Positions 26,357-35,146 of a stretch of DNA of 64,000 nucleotides are shown in pieces. Origin of the DNA: Nitratidesulfovibrio termitidis HI1 (GTDB lineage: Bacteria; Desulfobacterota; Desulfovibrionia; Desulfovibrionales; Desulfovibrionaceae); the NCBI RefSeq assembly GCF_000504305.1, contig NZ_KI632512.1, positions 1,003,150-1,067,149 on the forward strand. Reading direction: 5' to 3'. The position numbers were made by a program, and so were the translations under genes. How positions within the stretch are numbered: the first letter of the stretch is position 1; the number at the start of each line of letters is the position of its first letter. The notes under the pieces were generated by a model. The model was not told where the DNA came from. It ran no database searches and saw only the letters and a list, made by a program, of their open reading frames with translations.

Positions 26357-27769
26357 ATGCGCACCGTGACCGTCCCACCATGCATCCATTCCGTCCGATC
26401 TGCCCGGCTTGCCCGACTGGCCCGGCCTGTCCGGCCTGTCCGGCTGGCCCGATCTGTCGGGCTGGTCCGGCCCGTCGCCAGTATTCGCCCGGTCCGCTGC
26501 ATCGCCGCAGTGCCCGCCGCCTCCTTCCGGATAATCGCCCTGCTGTGGCTGGCCCTGCTGGCACTGCCGGTTCACGCCGCAGCTGCCGTTCCGCCCCAGC
26601 TGGATGCCCCCGTGGCCGCCCCGCGCACCGTGGTTGCCCTTTCCGTGGCGCCTCCGGCCCCGGCCGCGCTGGCCGTGCCCGACGACCTGCCACTGGACGA
26701 ACTGCGTCTGCCACCGGGCTTCACGGTGGAACTGTACGCCCGGGTGCCCAACGCCCGGCAGATGGCCCTTGGCACGCGCACCCTGTTCGTGGGTTCCCTG
26801 CGCGCAGGCCTGGTGCACGCCCTTCCCCTGGATGATGCGTTGCGCCCCCTGCGGGTGCTGCGCCTTGCGGAGGGGCTGACGCTGCCCGCCGGGGTGGCCT
26901 TTCATGAAGGGGCACTGTACGTGTCCGCCGTGTCGCGCCTGCTGCGCTACGACCGGGTGGAGGAATGGGCGCATGCCGGGACCGACGCCGCGCCATCCGG
27001 TCTTGTTCCTGCCGTATCCGCTTCCGCCGCGCCACCACCCGCACCGACCATCGTGCGCGCCGACCTGCCGTCAGAGACGCACCACGGCACCAAGGTGCTG
27101 GGGTTCGGGCCGGACGGCCTGCTCTACGTGCCCGTGGGCGCGCCGTGCAACATCTGCCGCACCGGGCCGCGCCACGGCGTGATCCTGCGCATGCGGCCCG
27201 ACGGCACCGGCGAAGAAGTGTTTGCGCGCGGGGTGCGCAACACCGTGGGGTTCGACTGGCATCCGGAAACCCGCGAAATGTGGTTTACCGACAACGGCCG
27301 CGACTGGCTGGGCGACGATCTGCCCCCCGACGAACTGAACCGCGCCCCCGGTCCGGGGCTGGACTTCGGCTTTCCCTACTGCCACGGCGGCACCATTGCC
27401 GATCCGGAGTACGGCGAGCTTGGCACCTGTGCCGCCGCCACGCCTCCGGCCCGCAATCTGGGGCCGCACGTGGCCTCGCTGGGGATGGCCTTCTATACCG
27501 GACGGCAGTTTCCCGCCGAGTATCGCGGGCAGGTGTTCATCGCGGAACACGGTTCATGGAACCGCTCCACGCGCATCGGCTACCGGGTGACGCTGGTGCG
27601 GCTGGAAGGGGGACGGGCCGTATCCTACGAACCCTTTGCCGAAGGCTGGCTGCGCGGCGGATCACCCTGGGGGCGTCCCGCTGCCCTGCTGATGCTGCCG
27701 GACGGCTCGCTGCTGGTGGCCGACGACTACGCCGGGGCCATCTACCGCATCCGCTACGCCGGTCGCTAA
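26357..27769 (+). CDS. PQQ-type sugar (glucose/sorbosone) dehydrogenase family protein, exported
   Basis: 470 residues; GGGAGG stands 5 bases before the ATG. Residues 1-52 are an odd basic stretch of RLARLARPVRPV-like repeats, then a hydrophobic export signal (IIALLWLALLALPVHAAAA, about 57-76). The mature part is a six-bladed beta-propeller of the soluble glucose dehydrogenase/sorbosone dehydrogenase family: LPPGFTVELYARVPNARQMAL, ETHHGTKVLGFGPDGLLYVPVG, HGVILRMRPDGTG, RNTVGFDWHPETREMWFTDNGRDWLG, and FIAEHGSWNRSTRIGYRV. It would oxidise a sugar or aldehyde in the periplasm with PQQ if the cofactor is available. A GTG near codon 53 is an alternative start giving a shorter, normal signal peptide. 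Confidence 0.82.
   Translation: MRTVTVPPCIHSVRSARLARLARPVRPVRLARSVGLVRPVASIRPVRCIAAVPAASFRIIALLWLALLALPVHAAAAVPPQLDAPVAAPRTVVALSVAPPAPAALAVPDDLPLDELRLPPGFTVELYARVPNARQMALGTRTLFVGSLRAGLVHALPLDDALRPLRVLRLAEGLTLPAGVAFHEGALYVSAVSRLLRYDRVEEWAHAGTDAAPSGLVPAVSASAAPPPAPTIVRADLPSETHHGTKVLGFGPDGLLYVPVGAPCNICRTGPRHGVILRMRPDGTGEEVFARGVRNTVGFDWHPETREMWFTDNGRDWLGDDLPPDELNRAPGPGLDFGFPYCHGGTIADPEYGELGTCAAATPPARNLGPHVASLGMAFYTGRQFPAEYRGQVFIAEHGSWNRSTRIGYRVTLVRLEGGRAVSYEPFAEGWLRGGSPWGRPAALLMLPDGSLLVADDYAGAIYRIRYAGR
26395..26486. repeat. Degenerate GC-rich repeats in the 5' end of the sugar dehydrogenase gene
   Basis: Repeating CTGGCCCGG / CTGTCCGGC units of about 10 bases encode the basic RLARLARPVRPV stretch before the signal peptide. 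Their likeness to the tandem repeats elsewhere in the window suggests slippage rather than selected protein sequence. Confidence 0.5.
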
Positions 27770-28042
27770 AGGGGCCGGGGGGGGGGACCTGCCCGCCGGC
27801 CGGCCCGCCGGTTCACGGGATGCTGCTGTCGGCCAGACGCGTGTCTGGCGTCCGGCAAGCCGAGGTTCCCCATGGTGACTCCCCGTGGTGGCCGACATGC
27901 GGGCTGCACGAAGGACGTCAGGAAGGGCGAGCGGAAAGCGGCAGGTGCCGCCACTGCCGGACAACTCGTGGGGTTGCCATTTTTTCCGCGCGCGCTACTA
28001 TGCGAAGGGCGCAACATTCACTGCAACGGCCAGAGGTCTTCC

Positions 28043-28294
28043 ATGGCAACCCTGCCCGCTTCCGAATGCACGTCAGGACACATGCATGGCCGCACCGATG
28101 GCCCTGCGTATGGTGCCGCCCCGGAATCGTCCCGTGGTCCGCGCCAGGGAACCGAGGAAACCAACCGCGTTGCGCATCGGACCCGGTTGGTGCTGGTCTG
28201 CGCGCTGGCACTGGCCCTTGCGCTCGCACCGGGCTGCGTCGTGCGTTCGCGCGGCCAGTATGACGTGGGCGTGAGCAAGACCTCCCACTCCTGA
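28043..28294 (+). CDS. Small putative lipoprotein
   Basis: 83 residues from ATG 28043, with AGAGG 6 bases upstream. A polar, Gly/Ser/Arg-rich N-region of about 45 residues is followed by a hydrophobic segment ending ALALALAPGC, then VVRSRGQYDVGVSKTSHS. The short tail after Cys looks like a tiny lipoprotein. A start closer to the hydrophobic segment (for example ATG 28082) would make a more normal signal peptide. It is 36 bases before the DUF202 gene, probably co-transcribed. Function unknown. I see no gene in 27770-28042. Confidence 0.55.
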   Translation: MATLPASECTSGHMHGRTDGPAYGAAPESSRGPRQGTEETNRVAHRTRLVLVCALALALALAPGCVVRSRGQYDVGVSKTSHS

Positions 28295-28330
28295 CCCGCA
28301 GCCCATCGGACAAGCACCTTTTCACACGCC

Positions 28331-28915
28331 ATGCCTGCACCCGCCGGACGTACCATGACCCAACCTTCCCAGCCTGCCCAGCCCGGCCAGTCTTCGCAGT
28401 CCGGCCACTCCTCACGGCCTGGTCACCCCTCACAGCCCGGTCACCCCTCACAGCCCGGTCAGGGCGGCGACCACACCGCGCCGCCAGCCGCCGCGACCAC
28501 CGGGCACCCCGCGCCTTCATCCAGTCAGCCAGCCCCGATGGACTTTCAGGCCGTTGCCCCGAGCCCGCCTGTACCCCTTGACGAAGCGACCTGCCCACCG
28601 CCCCCCGCCCCCATCATCATCAACGAGGCGCAACTGGTCCTGGCGGAAAAGCGTACCTCTTTGGCCGCATTGCGCACGGGCATCGCCATCGTGGCCCTGC
28701 CCATGTCGCTGACCACCTTCCTCATCGCCACCTCGCGCTATTACGACACCGAAGACGTGCTGCACTTCCTGCTGCCGGTGGGCACGCTGAACCTGGCCCT
28801 GCTGGTGCTGGGGGCGTGGCTTTCGTTGCGGGCCGTGCGCCGCCTGCGCCAACAGGAACGGACGTTGCGCATGCTCAAGGAGCGCAACAACGCCCTGGCC
28901 GAATTCCTGAAATAA
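28331..28915 (+). CDS. DUF202/YidH-like membrane protein with repetitive N-terminus
   Basis: 194 residues (an internal ATG at 28355 is equally possible). Residues 10-100 are Ser/Gln/Pro/Gly/His-rich with GHPSQP repeats and disordered. The C-terminal part has NEAQLVLAEKRTSLAALRTGIAIVALPMS, the DUF202 signature, then a second hydrophobic helix (LHFLLPVGTLNLALLVLGAWLSLR) and a basic helix RRLRQQERTLRMLKERNNALAEF. DUF202 proteins are small inner-membrane proteins of unknown role. It follows the small lipoprotein. Confidence 0.75.
   Translation: MPAPAGRTMTQPSQPAQPGQSSQSGHSSRPGHPSQPGHPSQPGQGGDHTAPPAAATTGHPAPSSSQPAPMDFQAVAPSPPVPLDEATCPPPPAPIIINEAQLVLAEKRTSLAALRTGIAIVALPMSLTTFLIATSRYYDTEDVLHFLLPVGTLNLALLVLGAWLSLRAVRRLRQQERTLRMLKERNNALAEFLK
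28420..28465. repeat. 18-bp tandem repeat in the DUF202 gene
   Basis: GGTCACCCCTCACAGCCC twice in perfect tandem plus a partial copy, with degenerate copies upstream. It encodes GHPSQP units and stays in frame. Confidence 0.7.
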
Positions 28916-28985
28916 CTTCGCGCGCCCGCCTGCACGCAACAGGCGCCGCCCCCTCCTGCCACCCTGCCCATCCCGGCTCAGCTTG

Positions 28986-29028
28986 GCTTGCCCCATCTTG
29001 CCCCATCTTGGCCCGTCTTGACCCGTTC
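28986..29028. repeat. 10-bp tandem repeat upstream of the flagellin gene
   Basis: Four units of the CTTGCCCCAT / CTTGGCCCGT / CTTGACCCGT type. It lies in the 490-base gap before the flagellin gene. Between here and the sigma-28 promoter at 29256 I see no gene. Confidence 0.6.
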
Positions 29029-29255
29029 GGCATCCGCCGCGCGGGCCTTTTTGCGTCCGGCCATTGGCATGCCGCTGCCTGCCGCCCCCATCACCGCTCG
29101 ACACGGGAGGCTCCATTTTCTGCCGCCATGGCGATGGGGCAGCCCCCTGTCGCGCTCCCTCGTGCCGCAGAAAATAACGCGACAGATAATGCAAGTAATC
29201 ACACGTTGATACGGAAAGGTTACAGGAGAAAACAAAAAAACAGTGCCCCCAGCCC

Positions 29256-29282
29256 TAAAGTGCTTTTTATAGCCGCCGATAG
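29256..29282 (+). promoter_or_regulatory. Sigma-28 (FliA) promoter of the flagellin gene
   Basis: TAAA (29256-29259), exactly 15 bases, then GCCGATAG (29275-29282). This matches the flagellar sigma-28 consensus TAAA-N15-GCCGATAA at all but the last base. It lies about 125 bases before the flagellin ATG, giving a long untranslated leader. Confidence 0.85.
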
Positions 29283-29406
29283 GACCGGCGAGTGGGGAGG
29301 GGAGAATCTACGGCCAACCGGAGGTGATTTCCGCGCCACAGGCGCAAGGCCGCGTCCCCCAGTTTGGCAAGGGAAGTCGTGACGACACATTCAAGGAGGA
29401 ATGGTC

Positions 29407-30294
29407 ATGTCACTGGTTATCAATCACAACTTGATGGCGATGAATGCCACCAACAACCTGAGCCTGTCGTACGGCAAGCTCGCCACTTCGGTGCGTCGGC
29501 TCTCTTCGGGCCTGCGCGTGGGCACCGCTGCCGACGACGCCGCCGGTCTCGCCATCCGCGAATTGATGCGTGCCGACATCGCGTCGCTCAATCAGGGCGC
29601 GCGCAACGCCAACGACGCCATCTCGCTGATCCAGACCGCCGACGGCGCCCTGGGCGTCATCGACGAAAAGCTGATCCGCATGAAGGAACTGGCCGAACAG
29701 GCTGCCACCGGCACCTACACCTCGGACCAGCGCCTGATCATCGATTCGGAATACCAGGCCATGGCCTCGGAAATCACCCGAATCGCCAATTCCACCGACT
29801 TCAACGGCGTGCACCTGCTGAACGGGCACCTTTCCGGTGCTCACGACGGCTCGGGCATCGAAGCCTCCGGCAAGCTCAAGGTGCACTTCGGTTCGGCCAA
29901 CGACTGCGCGGAAGACTACTACTACATCAAGATCGGCAACGCGACCGCGTCCGCCCTTGGCGTGGGTGCCCAGGCCGCCGACGGCAAGGGCAAGTCCATC
30001 TCCACCCAGTCTGCGGCGCAGGCGGCCCTGGAAGGCCTGACCAACGCCATCATCTCCAAGGACAAGATCCGCGCCTCGCTCGGCGCCCTCCAGAACCGTC
30101 TGGAAAACACCATCAGCAACCTGCAGATCCAGGCCGAAAACCTTCAGGCCGCCGAATCGCGCATCTCGGACGTGGACGTGTCGATGGAAATGACGGAATT
30201 TGTGCGCCAGCAGATTCTGTCCCAGTCGGCCGTGGCCATGCTTTCGCAGGCCAACTCCCTGCCCCGTCTCGCGTTGAACCTGCTCGGCACGTAA
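29407..30294 (+). CDS. fliC: Flagellin
   Basis: 295 residues from ATG 29407. I prefer this over the ATG at 29401, because AGGAGG ends at 29399, too close to the first ATG but 7 bases from the second. MSLVINHNLMAMNATNNL and RRLSSGLRVGTAADDAAGLAI form the N-terminal D0/D1 region; NLQIQAENLQAAESRISDVD and FVRQQILSQSAVAMLSQANSLP then ALNLLGT form the C-terminal D1/D0 region. The central domain is short (about residues 140-215), so this is a compact flagellin of under 300 residues. It is exported by the flagellar apparatus without a signal peptide and polymerises into the filament. Driven by a sigma-28 promoter. Confidence 0.97.
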   Translation: MSLVINHNLMAMNATNNLSLSYGKLATSVRRLSSGLRVGTAADDAAGLAIRELMRADIASLNQGARNANDAISLIQTADGALGVIDEKLIRMKELAEQAATGTYTSDQRLIIDSEYQAMASEITRIANSTDFNGVHLLNGHLSGAHDGSGIEASGKLKVHFGSANDCAEDYYYIKIGNATASALGVGAQAADGKGKSISTQSAAQAALEGLTNAIISKDKIRASLGALQNRLENTISNLQIQAENLQAAESRISDVDVSMEMTEFVRQQILSQSAVAMLSQANSLPRLALNLLGT

Positions 30295-30334
30295 TAGGAG
30301 GGCGGGACGGCAAACCTGGATTTTTCATCGCTGG

Positions 30335-30515
30335 CAAGGAAAGCGAACCGGACATGAGGGAGTATGCGGCAGCCGTTATGCGAGTCTTCGAGCATTACGG
30401 ATGGCGACCGCAACGAGTTCTTCTCGTATTCGACCGAGCCTCAGCCGTTAGGTGAGCAAAGCGAACCTTACGGATGAGGACAGCAGAGCAATGGACGGTG
30501 AAGCCTGACGCAGCC
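30335..30515. repeat. Structured intergenic repeat, copy B (two hairpins)
   Basis: Hairpin 1 is CCGTTATGC (30373-30381) / GCATTACGG (30392-30400). Hairpin 2 is CCGTTAGGT (30445-30453) / ACCTTACGG (30465-30473). The outer arms ACCGGACATG (30347-30356) and CAATGGACGGT (30489-30499) pair apart from a tandem G-A/A-G internal mismatch. The same flanks as copy A (GGAAAGCG..., CATGAGGGAGT, GATGGCGACCGCAACG, GTATTCGACCG, CCTGACGCAG). It lies between flagellin and rel, which converge. The rest of 30295-30660 holds nothing else I recognise. Confidence 0.8.
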
Positions 30516-30660
30516 AGCGGAGAAAAGGACGGTTTGCAGCACGCCCGATGCAGGGGAAAGACAAGGACACCGTCAATCCCGACAAGACTTCCAGACCACG
30601 CCGGGGCCGCGGGCACACACCCAAGGGAAACGGCCAGCCTCTCCACTCACAAGCGCCAGC

Positions 30661-30692
30661 AAAAGGGGCCTCCGCAAGGAGGCCCCTCTTTT
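30661..30692. terminator. Bidirectional terminator between flagellin and rel
   Basis: GGGGCCTCC (30665-30673) / GGAGGCCCC (30678-30686), loop GCAA, with AAAA before and TCTTTT after. It can serve both converging transcripts. Confidence 0.85.
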
Positions 30693-30774
30693 GTCGCACG
30701 CACCAAGTGAAAAATACCGGTACGAAACCCAGGCGCTTCGCCGTGGCTTCCGGCCCTTTCCGCCCCTGCTCCGC

Positions 30775-32943
30775 TTATTCCATGGTCGATGTGGAGCGCA
30801 GCACCTCCACCACCGTGGGCAACTTGCGCAGCTTGTCCAGCGCCCGGTACAGGTGCGCCACGTCGCGCACCTCCACGGTGAAGTCCACTTCCGACTTGCC
30901 GTCCACCATGGAGCGCATGGTGCCGGAGTCGATGTTGACGTTCTCTTCTGCCAGCAGCGCGGTAATCTGGGCCAGCACGCCCTTTTCGTTGCGGCACACC
31001 AGGTGGATCCGCGCCGGATAGGGCTTGTCCTCCTGCCCGTCCCAGAACACCGAGATGAGCCGTTCCGGCTCCATGGTCTGCACGTTGGCACAGTCGGAGG
31101 TGTGCACCGTCACCCCGCGCCCCCGGCTGATGAAGCCGATGATGGGGTCGCCCGGCAGCGGGTTGCAGCAGCGGGCGAAGCGCACCAGGATGTCGTCCAC
31201 CCCCTTGATGCTCACGCTGTCCGCCCGGCGGTTGGCCTCGCGCGTGGCGGCGCTGGCGGCGTTGGCCTCGGCAGCCTTGGCGGCTTCCTCCGCCGCGGCC
31301 TCCTCGTCCTTGGGCAGCAGGCGCTTCAGTACCTTCTTGGGGGTATAGCGGGCGTAACCCACGTTGGACAGCAGGTCCTCCACGCTGCCCAGCGAAAGCT
31401 CCTTGACCACGGGCAGCAGGTCGCCGTCGCGCAGGGCCTTCATGATGTTGATGCCCATGCGCCGCCCTTCCTTTTCCAGCATCTCGCGTCCCAGCGCGAT
31501 GGACCGTTCGCGCTCTTCGGTGCGGATGTAGTGCTGGATGCGGCTGCGGGCCTTGGCCGTCTTGACGAACTTCAGCCAGTCGCGGCTGGGGCGGCGGCTG
31601 TTGTCGGTGATGACCTCTATGGTGTCGCCGCTTTTCAGGGCGGTGCCCAGCGGCACCAGCTTGCCGTTGACCTTGGCCCCGGCGCAGTGGTTGCCCACCT
31701 CGGTATGGATCAGGTAGGCGAAATCTATGGGGGTTGCCCCTTCGGGCAGCTCCTTCACGTCGCCGCGCGGGGTGAACACGTACACCTCGTCCTTGAACAG
31801 GTCGAGGCGCAGCGACTGCATGAACTCCTTGGAGTCGGTCTCCATCTTCTGGCGGTCCAGAATCTCGTGCAGCCAGGTGAACTGCTCGAGGTCGCGCGGG
31901 TTCACCCGGCCGCCTTCCTTGTACAGCCAGTGCGAGGCCACGCCGTGTTCCGCCAGACGGTGCATTTCCTCGGTGCGGATCTGGATCTCCATGCGCTCGC
32001 CTTCCGGCCCGATGACCGTGGTGTGCAGGCTGCGGTACCCGTTGGCCTTGGGCATGGAGATGTAGTCCTTGAACCGCCCGTGCACCGGCTTCCACTGGGC
32101 GTGCATCAGCCCGAGCACGGCGTAGCAGTCGCGCAGGTCACCCACGATCACCCGGAAGGCGATGATGTCGTGCATGTCGTCCAGCGTCAGGTCCTGCTGC
32201 ACCATCTTCTTGTAGATGCTGTACTTGTGCTTGATGCGCCCGCGCACCTCGCCCTTGATCTCGTTCTTCTCCAGTATCTCGCGAATGCGGATGATGACCC
32301 GCTCGATGTAGTGGCTTTCGACCACCTGGTTGGTTTCCAGCCATTCGTCGATCTGGGCGTAAACGTCGGGCTTCAGGTAGCGGAAGCTCAGGTCTTCGAG
32401 CTCCAGCTTGATGCGGTGCAGCCCCAGCCGGTTGGCCAGCGGGGCGTAGATGTCCATGGTTTCCTGGGCGATCAGCTTCTGCTTGTGCGACTTCTGGAAA
32501 CCCAGGGTGCGCATGTTGTGCAGGCGGTCGGCCAGTTTGACGATGAGCACCCGGATGTCGTGCGCCATGGCCAGGATCATCTTGCGGATGTTCTCGGCCT
32601 GGGCCTCTTCCTTGCTCTCGAAGGTCATCTGGCTGATCTTGGTCACGCCATCCACCACGTCGGCCACTTCTTCGCCGAACAGGGTGTCGATGTCCTCGAT
32701 GCTCACGGTGGTGTCTTCCACCGTGTCGTGCAGCAGCCCGGCGGCTATGGCCGCCTCGTCGAAGCGCATTTCCGCCAGGGTGTAGGCCACCGCCAGCGGG
32801 TGCGACAGGTATGGCTCGCCCGAAAGGCGCGTCTGCCCGGCGTGCGCGGCGGCCGCGTACACGTAGGCTTTTTGTATGAGGGCAAGGTCGGCGTTCTTGT
32901 TGACCGACGCGACCTTGTCGAGAACGTCCTGGATGCGGATCAT
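30775..32943 (-). CDS. rel: Bifunctional (p)ppGpp synthetase/hydrolase (Rel/SpoT)
   Basis: 722 residues. Hydrolase domain: GEPYLSHPLAVA, AGLLHDTVEDT (His72-Asp73, Glu76-Asp77) and ADRLHNMRTLGF. Synthetase domain: HGRFKDYISMPKANGYRSLHTTV; the RFKD motif (RxKD) marks bifunctional Rel rather than synthetase-only RelA. TGS domain with FTPRGDVKELPEGATPIDFAYLIHT, zinc-finger/helical region with RFARCCNPLPGDPIIGFISRG, and C-terminal ACT (about residues 645-720). It makes and degrades the alarmone in response to starvation. It is the only gene of this family in the window. Confidence 0.95.
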   Translation of the reverse strand: MIRIQDVLDKVASVNKNADLALIQKAYVYAAAAHAGQTRLSGEPYLSHPLAVAYTLAEMRFDEAAIAAGLLHDTVEDTTVSIEDIDTLFGEEVADVVDGVTKISQMTFESKEEAQAENIRKMILAMAHDIRVLIVKLADRLHNMRTLGFQKSHKQKLIAQETMDIYAPLANRLGLHRIKLELEDLSFRYLKPDVYAQIDEWLETNQVVESHYIERVIIRIREILEKNEIKGEVRGRIKHKYSIYKKMVQQDLTLDDMHDIIAFRVIVGDLRDCYAVLGLMHAQWKPVHGRFKDYISMPKANGYRSLHTTVIGPEGERMEIQIRTEEMHRLAEHGVASHWLYKEGGRVNPRDLEQFTWLHEILDRQKMETDSKEFMQSLRLDLFKDEVYVFTPRGDVKELPEGATPIDFAYLIHTEVGNHCAGAKVNGKLVPLGTALKSGDTIEVITDNSRRPSRDWLKFVKTAKARSRIQHYIRTEERERSIALGREMLEKEGRRMGINIMKALRDGDLLPVVKELSLGSVEDLLSNVGYARYTPKKVLKRLLPKDEEAAAEEAAKAAEANAASAATREANRRADSVSIKGVDDILVRFARCCNPLPGDPIIGFISRGRGVTVHTSDCANVQTMEPERLISVFWDGQEDKPYPARIHLVCRNEKGVLAQITALLAEENVNIDSGTMRSMVDGKSEVDFTVEVRDVAHLYRALDKLRKLPTVVEVLRSTSTME

Positions 32944-33035
32944 GCGGTTCTGGCCCGTGTGCGTCGGCCAGGGCGGGATGGCGCCGTGGCCGGAGTTGGC
33001 TGTGTGGTCCCGCCGATCACTGCCGTGAAATCGCG

Positions 33036-33061
33036 CGCACCCGGCGGCGGGGCCGGGTGCG
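33036..33061. terminator. Hairpin between peptide-binding protein gene and rel
   Basis: A 10-bp perfect stem CGCACCCGGC (33036-33045) / GCCGGGTGCG (33052-33061). Downstream of the peptide-binding protein gene on the minus strand and upstream of rel; no U-run. Confidence 0.45.
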
Positions 33062-33120
33062 GAGAGGGAGTTGAATATACTTCTTGATGGGCTGTTTCCG
33101 GAAAAGGCTCCGAAATCAAG

Positions 33121-34869
33121 CTATTGCTGCTGCATGCGGTACCGCTGCTGCTCCCGCGGCGTCCACCAGCGGGTGAAGTTGTGCGTCAGCCCGGCCGGGG
33201 CGGGTTCCAGCCCCTGGAAGCGCGAACTGACGATGGGCAGCGAATACGGCACGTACAGGAAGCAGTACGGCTGGTCGCGATGCAGGATTTCCTGGAACCG
33301 GTCGTACAGCTTCTTGCGCTCGGCCTGGTCGAAGGTGGAGCGGGCGCGCTCCAGCAGGTCGTCCACCTCGGGGTTCTTGTAGCCCACGAAGTTCAGCCCG
33401 CCGGGCACCGCCTTGGACGAATGCCACACGTCGTACAGGTCGGGATCCTGCAGGATGTTCCACCCCAGCAGCACGGCGTCGAAACGCCCCTTGTCCACGA
33501 ATTCCTTGATGAAGGCCGCCCACTCCACCGTGCGTATCTTCACGTCGATGCCCACGGCCTTGAACTGGCTCTGGATGATGGTGGCGGCCTTGATGCGCTG
33601 GTCGTTGCCCTGGTTGGTCAGGATGGTGAACGCGAAGGGCGCGCCGTCCTTGTCCAGAAGGCCGTCGCCGTTGGTGTCCGCCCATCCGGCCTGGGCCAGC
33701 AGTTCCCTGGCCTTGGCAGGATCATACGGATACTCATCAATTTTGTCATTGTATACCCAGGTGCCCGGCTTGTACGGCCCCAGGGTGGGCATGCCCTGCC
33801 CCAGCAGCACCCCGGCCACCAGCGCCTTGCGGTCGATGGCGCAGGTAAGCGCCTGGCGCACCTTCACATCCTTGAACATGGGCAGCGCCAGGTTGTAGCC
33901 AAGATAACTGTAGCCAAAGGACAGGTACTGGAACTTGCGCCAGGCCATGTCCCATTCGGCCCCGTTGGTCTGGTGCAGATACTGCTGCGGGCTCAGGTTC
34001 ATCATGTCCAGGCGCTGGGCCTTCAGTTCCAGGAACATGGTGGAAAGGTCGGGAATGACCCGGTAGACCACCTCGTCGATGTACGGACGGCCCAGGAAGT
34101 ACGTGGGGCTGGCCTCCAGCGTCAGGCGGGTGCCCGCCTCCCATTCCTTCAAACGGTACGGTCCGGCCCCCACCGGCTTGCGGGAGAAGGGCGTGTTCAT
34201 CAGGTCCTGCCCTTCCAGCAGGTGCCTGGGCATGATGCCGTGCATCCAGGTGATCAGTGAACGTGCAAAGGGTTTCACGTAGCGCACCTCGAACGACAGC
34301 GGCCCGGTCTTGCGGAATTCCTTGATGGCCAGGTAGTCCTCGGCATAGGGCGTGGGCGTCTTGGGGTCCACCATCAGCTTGTAGGTGAACTCCACGTCGT
34401 CGGCGGTCAGGGGCTTGCCGTCTTCCCATCGGATGTCGTCGCGCAGGGTGAAGCGCAGCAGGGTGCCGTTTTCCAGCACCTCGTACGAGGCGGCGGCCCA
34501 CTTCTCGATGTTCAGGTTCTTGTCGTAGCGTAGCGGGGCCACGAACAGCTGGTCGCTGACCTCGTGCGACGAGGCATCGGAGGCGATGAACGGCAGAAGG
34601 TTGGACGGTTCGCCGATGGTGCCGAGGATGATCCTGTCGCCGGTGACCGGCTCACCGGGCGTGACGGCTGGCTGCCCGCCCTGGGTCGAGGTGGCGTTGA
34701 CGCCCGTGGCGCCGTTCTTGCCGCCGTCCTTGCCGCCGTCCTTGCCGCCCTGGGGGGTGGAATCGCCGCAGGCGGCCAGCAGCAGGCACAACAGAAGCGC
34801 CAGCAGCAGCTTGGGGACGAACAGGCCTGCGCGCGCGGCGCGCGGCGCGGAAAGAACGGTGCGGTTCAT
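33121..34869 (-). CDS. Peptide-type ABC transporter solute-binding lipoprotein (SBP family 5)
   Basis: 582 residues, GGAGG before ATG. The lipoprotein signal ends LLLAAC (Cys about 33), followed by a Gly/Lys GGKDGGKDGG linker. The mature domain is OppA/DppA-like: LLPFIASDASSHEVSDQLFVAPLRYD, LRDDIRWEDGKPLTADDVEFTYKLM (the family signature, about residue 145), GAGPYRLKEWEAGTRLTLEA, and DGLLDKDGAPFAFTILTNQGNDQR. It would bind oligopeptides or similar solutes in the periplasm. No permease or ATPase genes adjoin it, so its transporter partner is elsewhere. Confidence 0.9.
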   Translation of the reverse strand: MNRTVLSAPRAARAGLFVPKLLLALLLCLLLAACGDSTPQGGKDGGKDGGKNGATGVNATSTQGGQPAVTPGEPVTGDRIILGTIGEPSNLLPFIASDASSHEVSDQLFVAPLRYDKNLNIEKWAAASYEVLENGTLLRFTLRDDIRWEDGKPLTADDVEFTYKLMVDPKTPTPYAEDYLAIKEFRKTGPLSFEVRYVKPFARSLITWMHGIMPRHLLEGQDLMNTPFSRKPVGAGPYRLKEWEAGTRLTLEASPTYFLGRPYIDEVVYRVIPDLSTMFLELKAQRLDMMNLSPQQYLHQTNGAEWDMAWRKFQYLSFGYSYLGYNLALPMFKDVKVRQALTCAIDRKALVAGVLLGQGMPTLGPYKPGTWVYNDKIDEYPYDPAKARELLAQAGWADTNGDGLLDKDGAPFAFTILTNQGNDQRIKAATIIQSQFKAVGIDVKIRTVEWAAFIKEFVDKGRFDAVLLGWNILQDPDLYDVWHSSKAVPGGLNFVGYKNPEVDDLLERARSTFDQAERKKLYDRFQEILHRDQPYCFLYVPYSLPIVSSRFQGLEPAPAGLTHNFTRWWTPREQQRYRMQQQ

Positions 34870-35013
34870 GCGATTGCCTCCGGCTATTGCCTATTCCCGT
34901 GGATGGGGTATGGTTTCACGATAGCATGGGCGTATCCCCGCGCGCGGCGCGCCGGATTCCGCCCGAACGCGTTGGATATCATTGTCCCGCGCCGTGGGCA
35001 AACGTCCCTGCTA

Positions 35014-35054
35014 TTGATAATGGCGCAATTTTGGACTAAAATGGTCAATTGCGC
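35014..35054 (+). promoter_or_regulatory. Sigma-70-type promoter with flanking inverted repeat for the SNF2 helicase gene
   Basis: -35 TTGATA (35014-35019), 17 bases, -10 TAAAAT (35037-35042). An 8-bp inverted repeat GCGCAATT (35023-35030) / AATTGCGC (35047-35054) flanks the -10 box, a typical place for a repressor to act. The start codon is about 100 bases downstream. Confidence 0.65.
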
Positions 35055-35146
35055 TTCGGCCGGGGGGTCAAATCCGAAGCGTGCCCCGCCCGTACCGGCA
35101 TGCGCGCCTCCCCTCCGGTTGCGACTCCAGAGGAGCACACGAGCAT

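Noticed and set aside
28420..28465. Repeats resembling a short CRISPR array
   Set aside because: Units are directly adjacent with no spacers and encode in-frame GHPSQP; a tandem repeat, not CRISPR.
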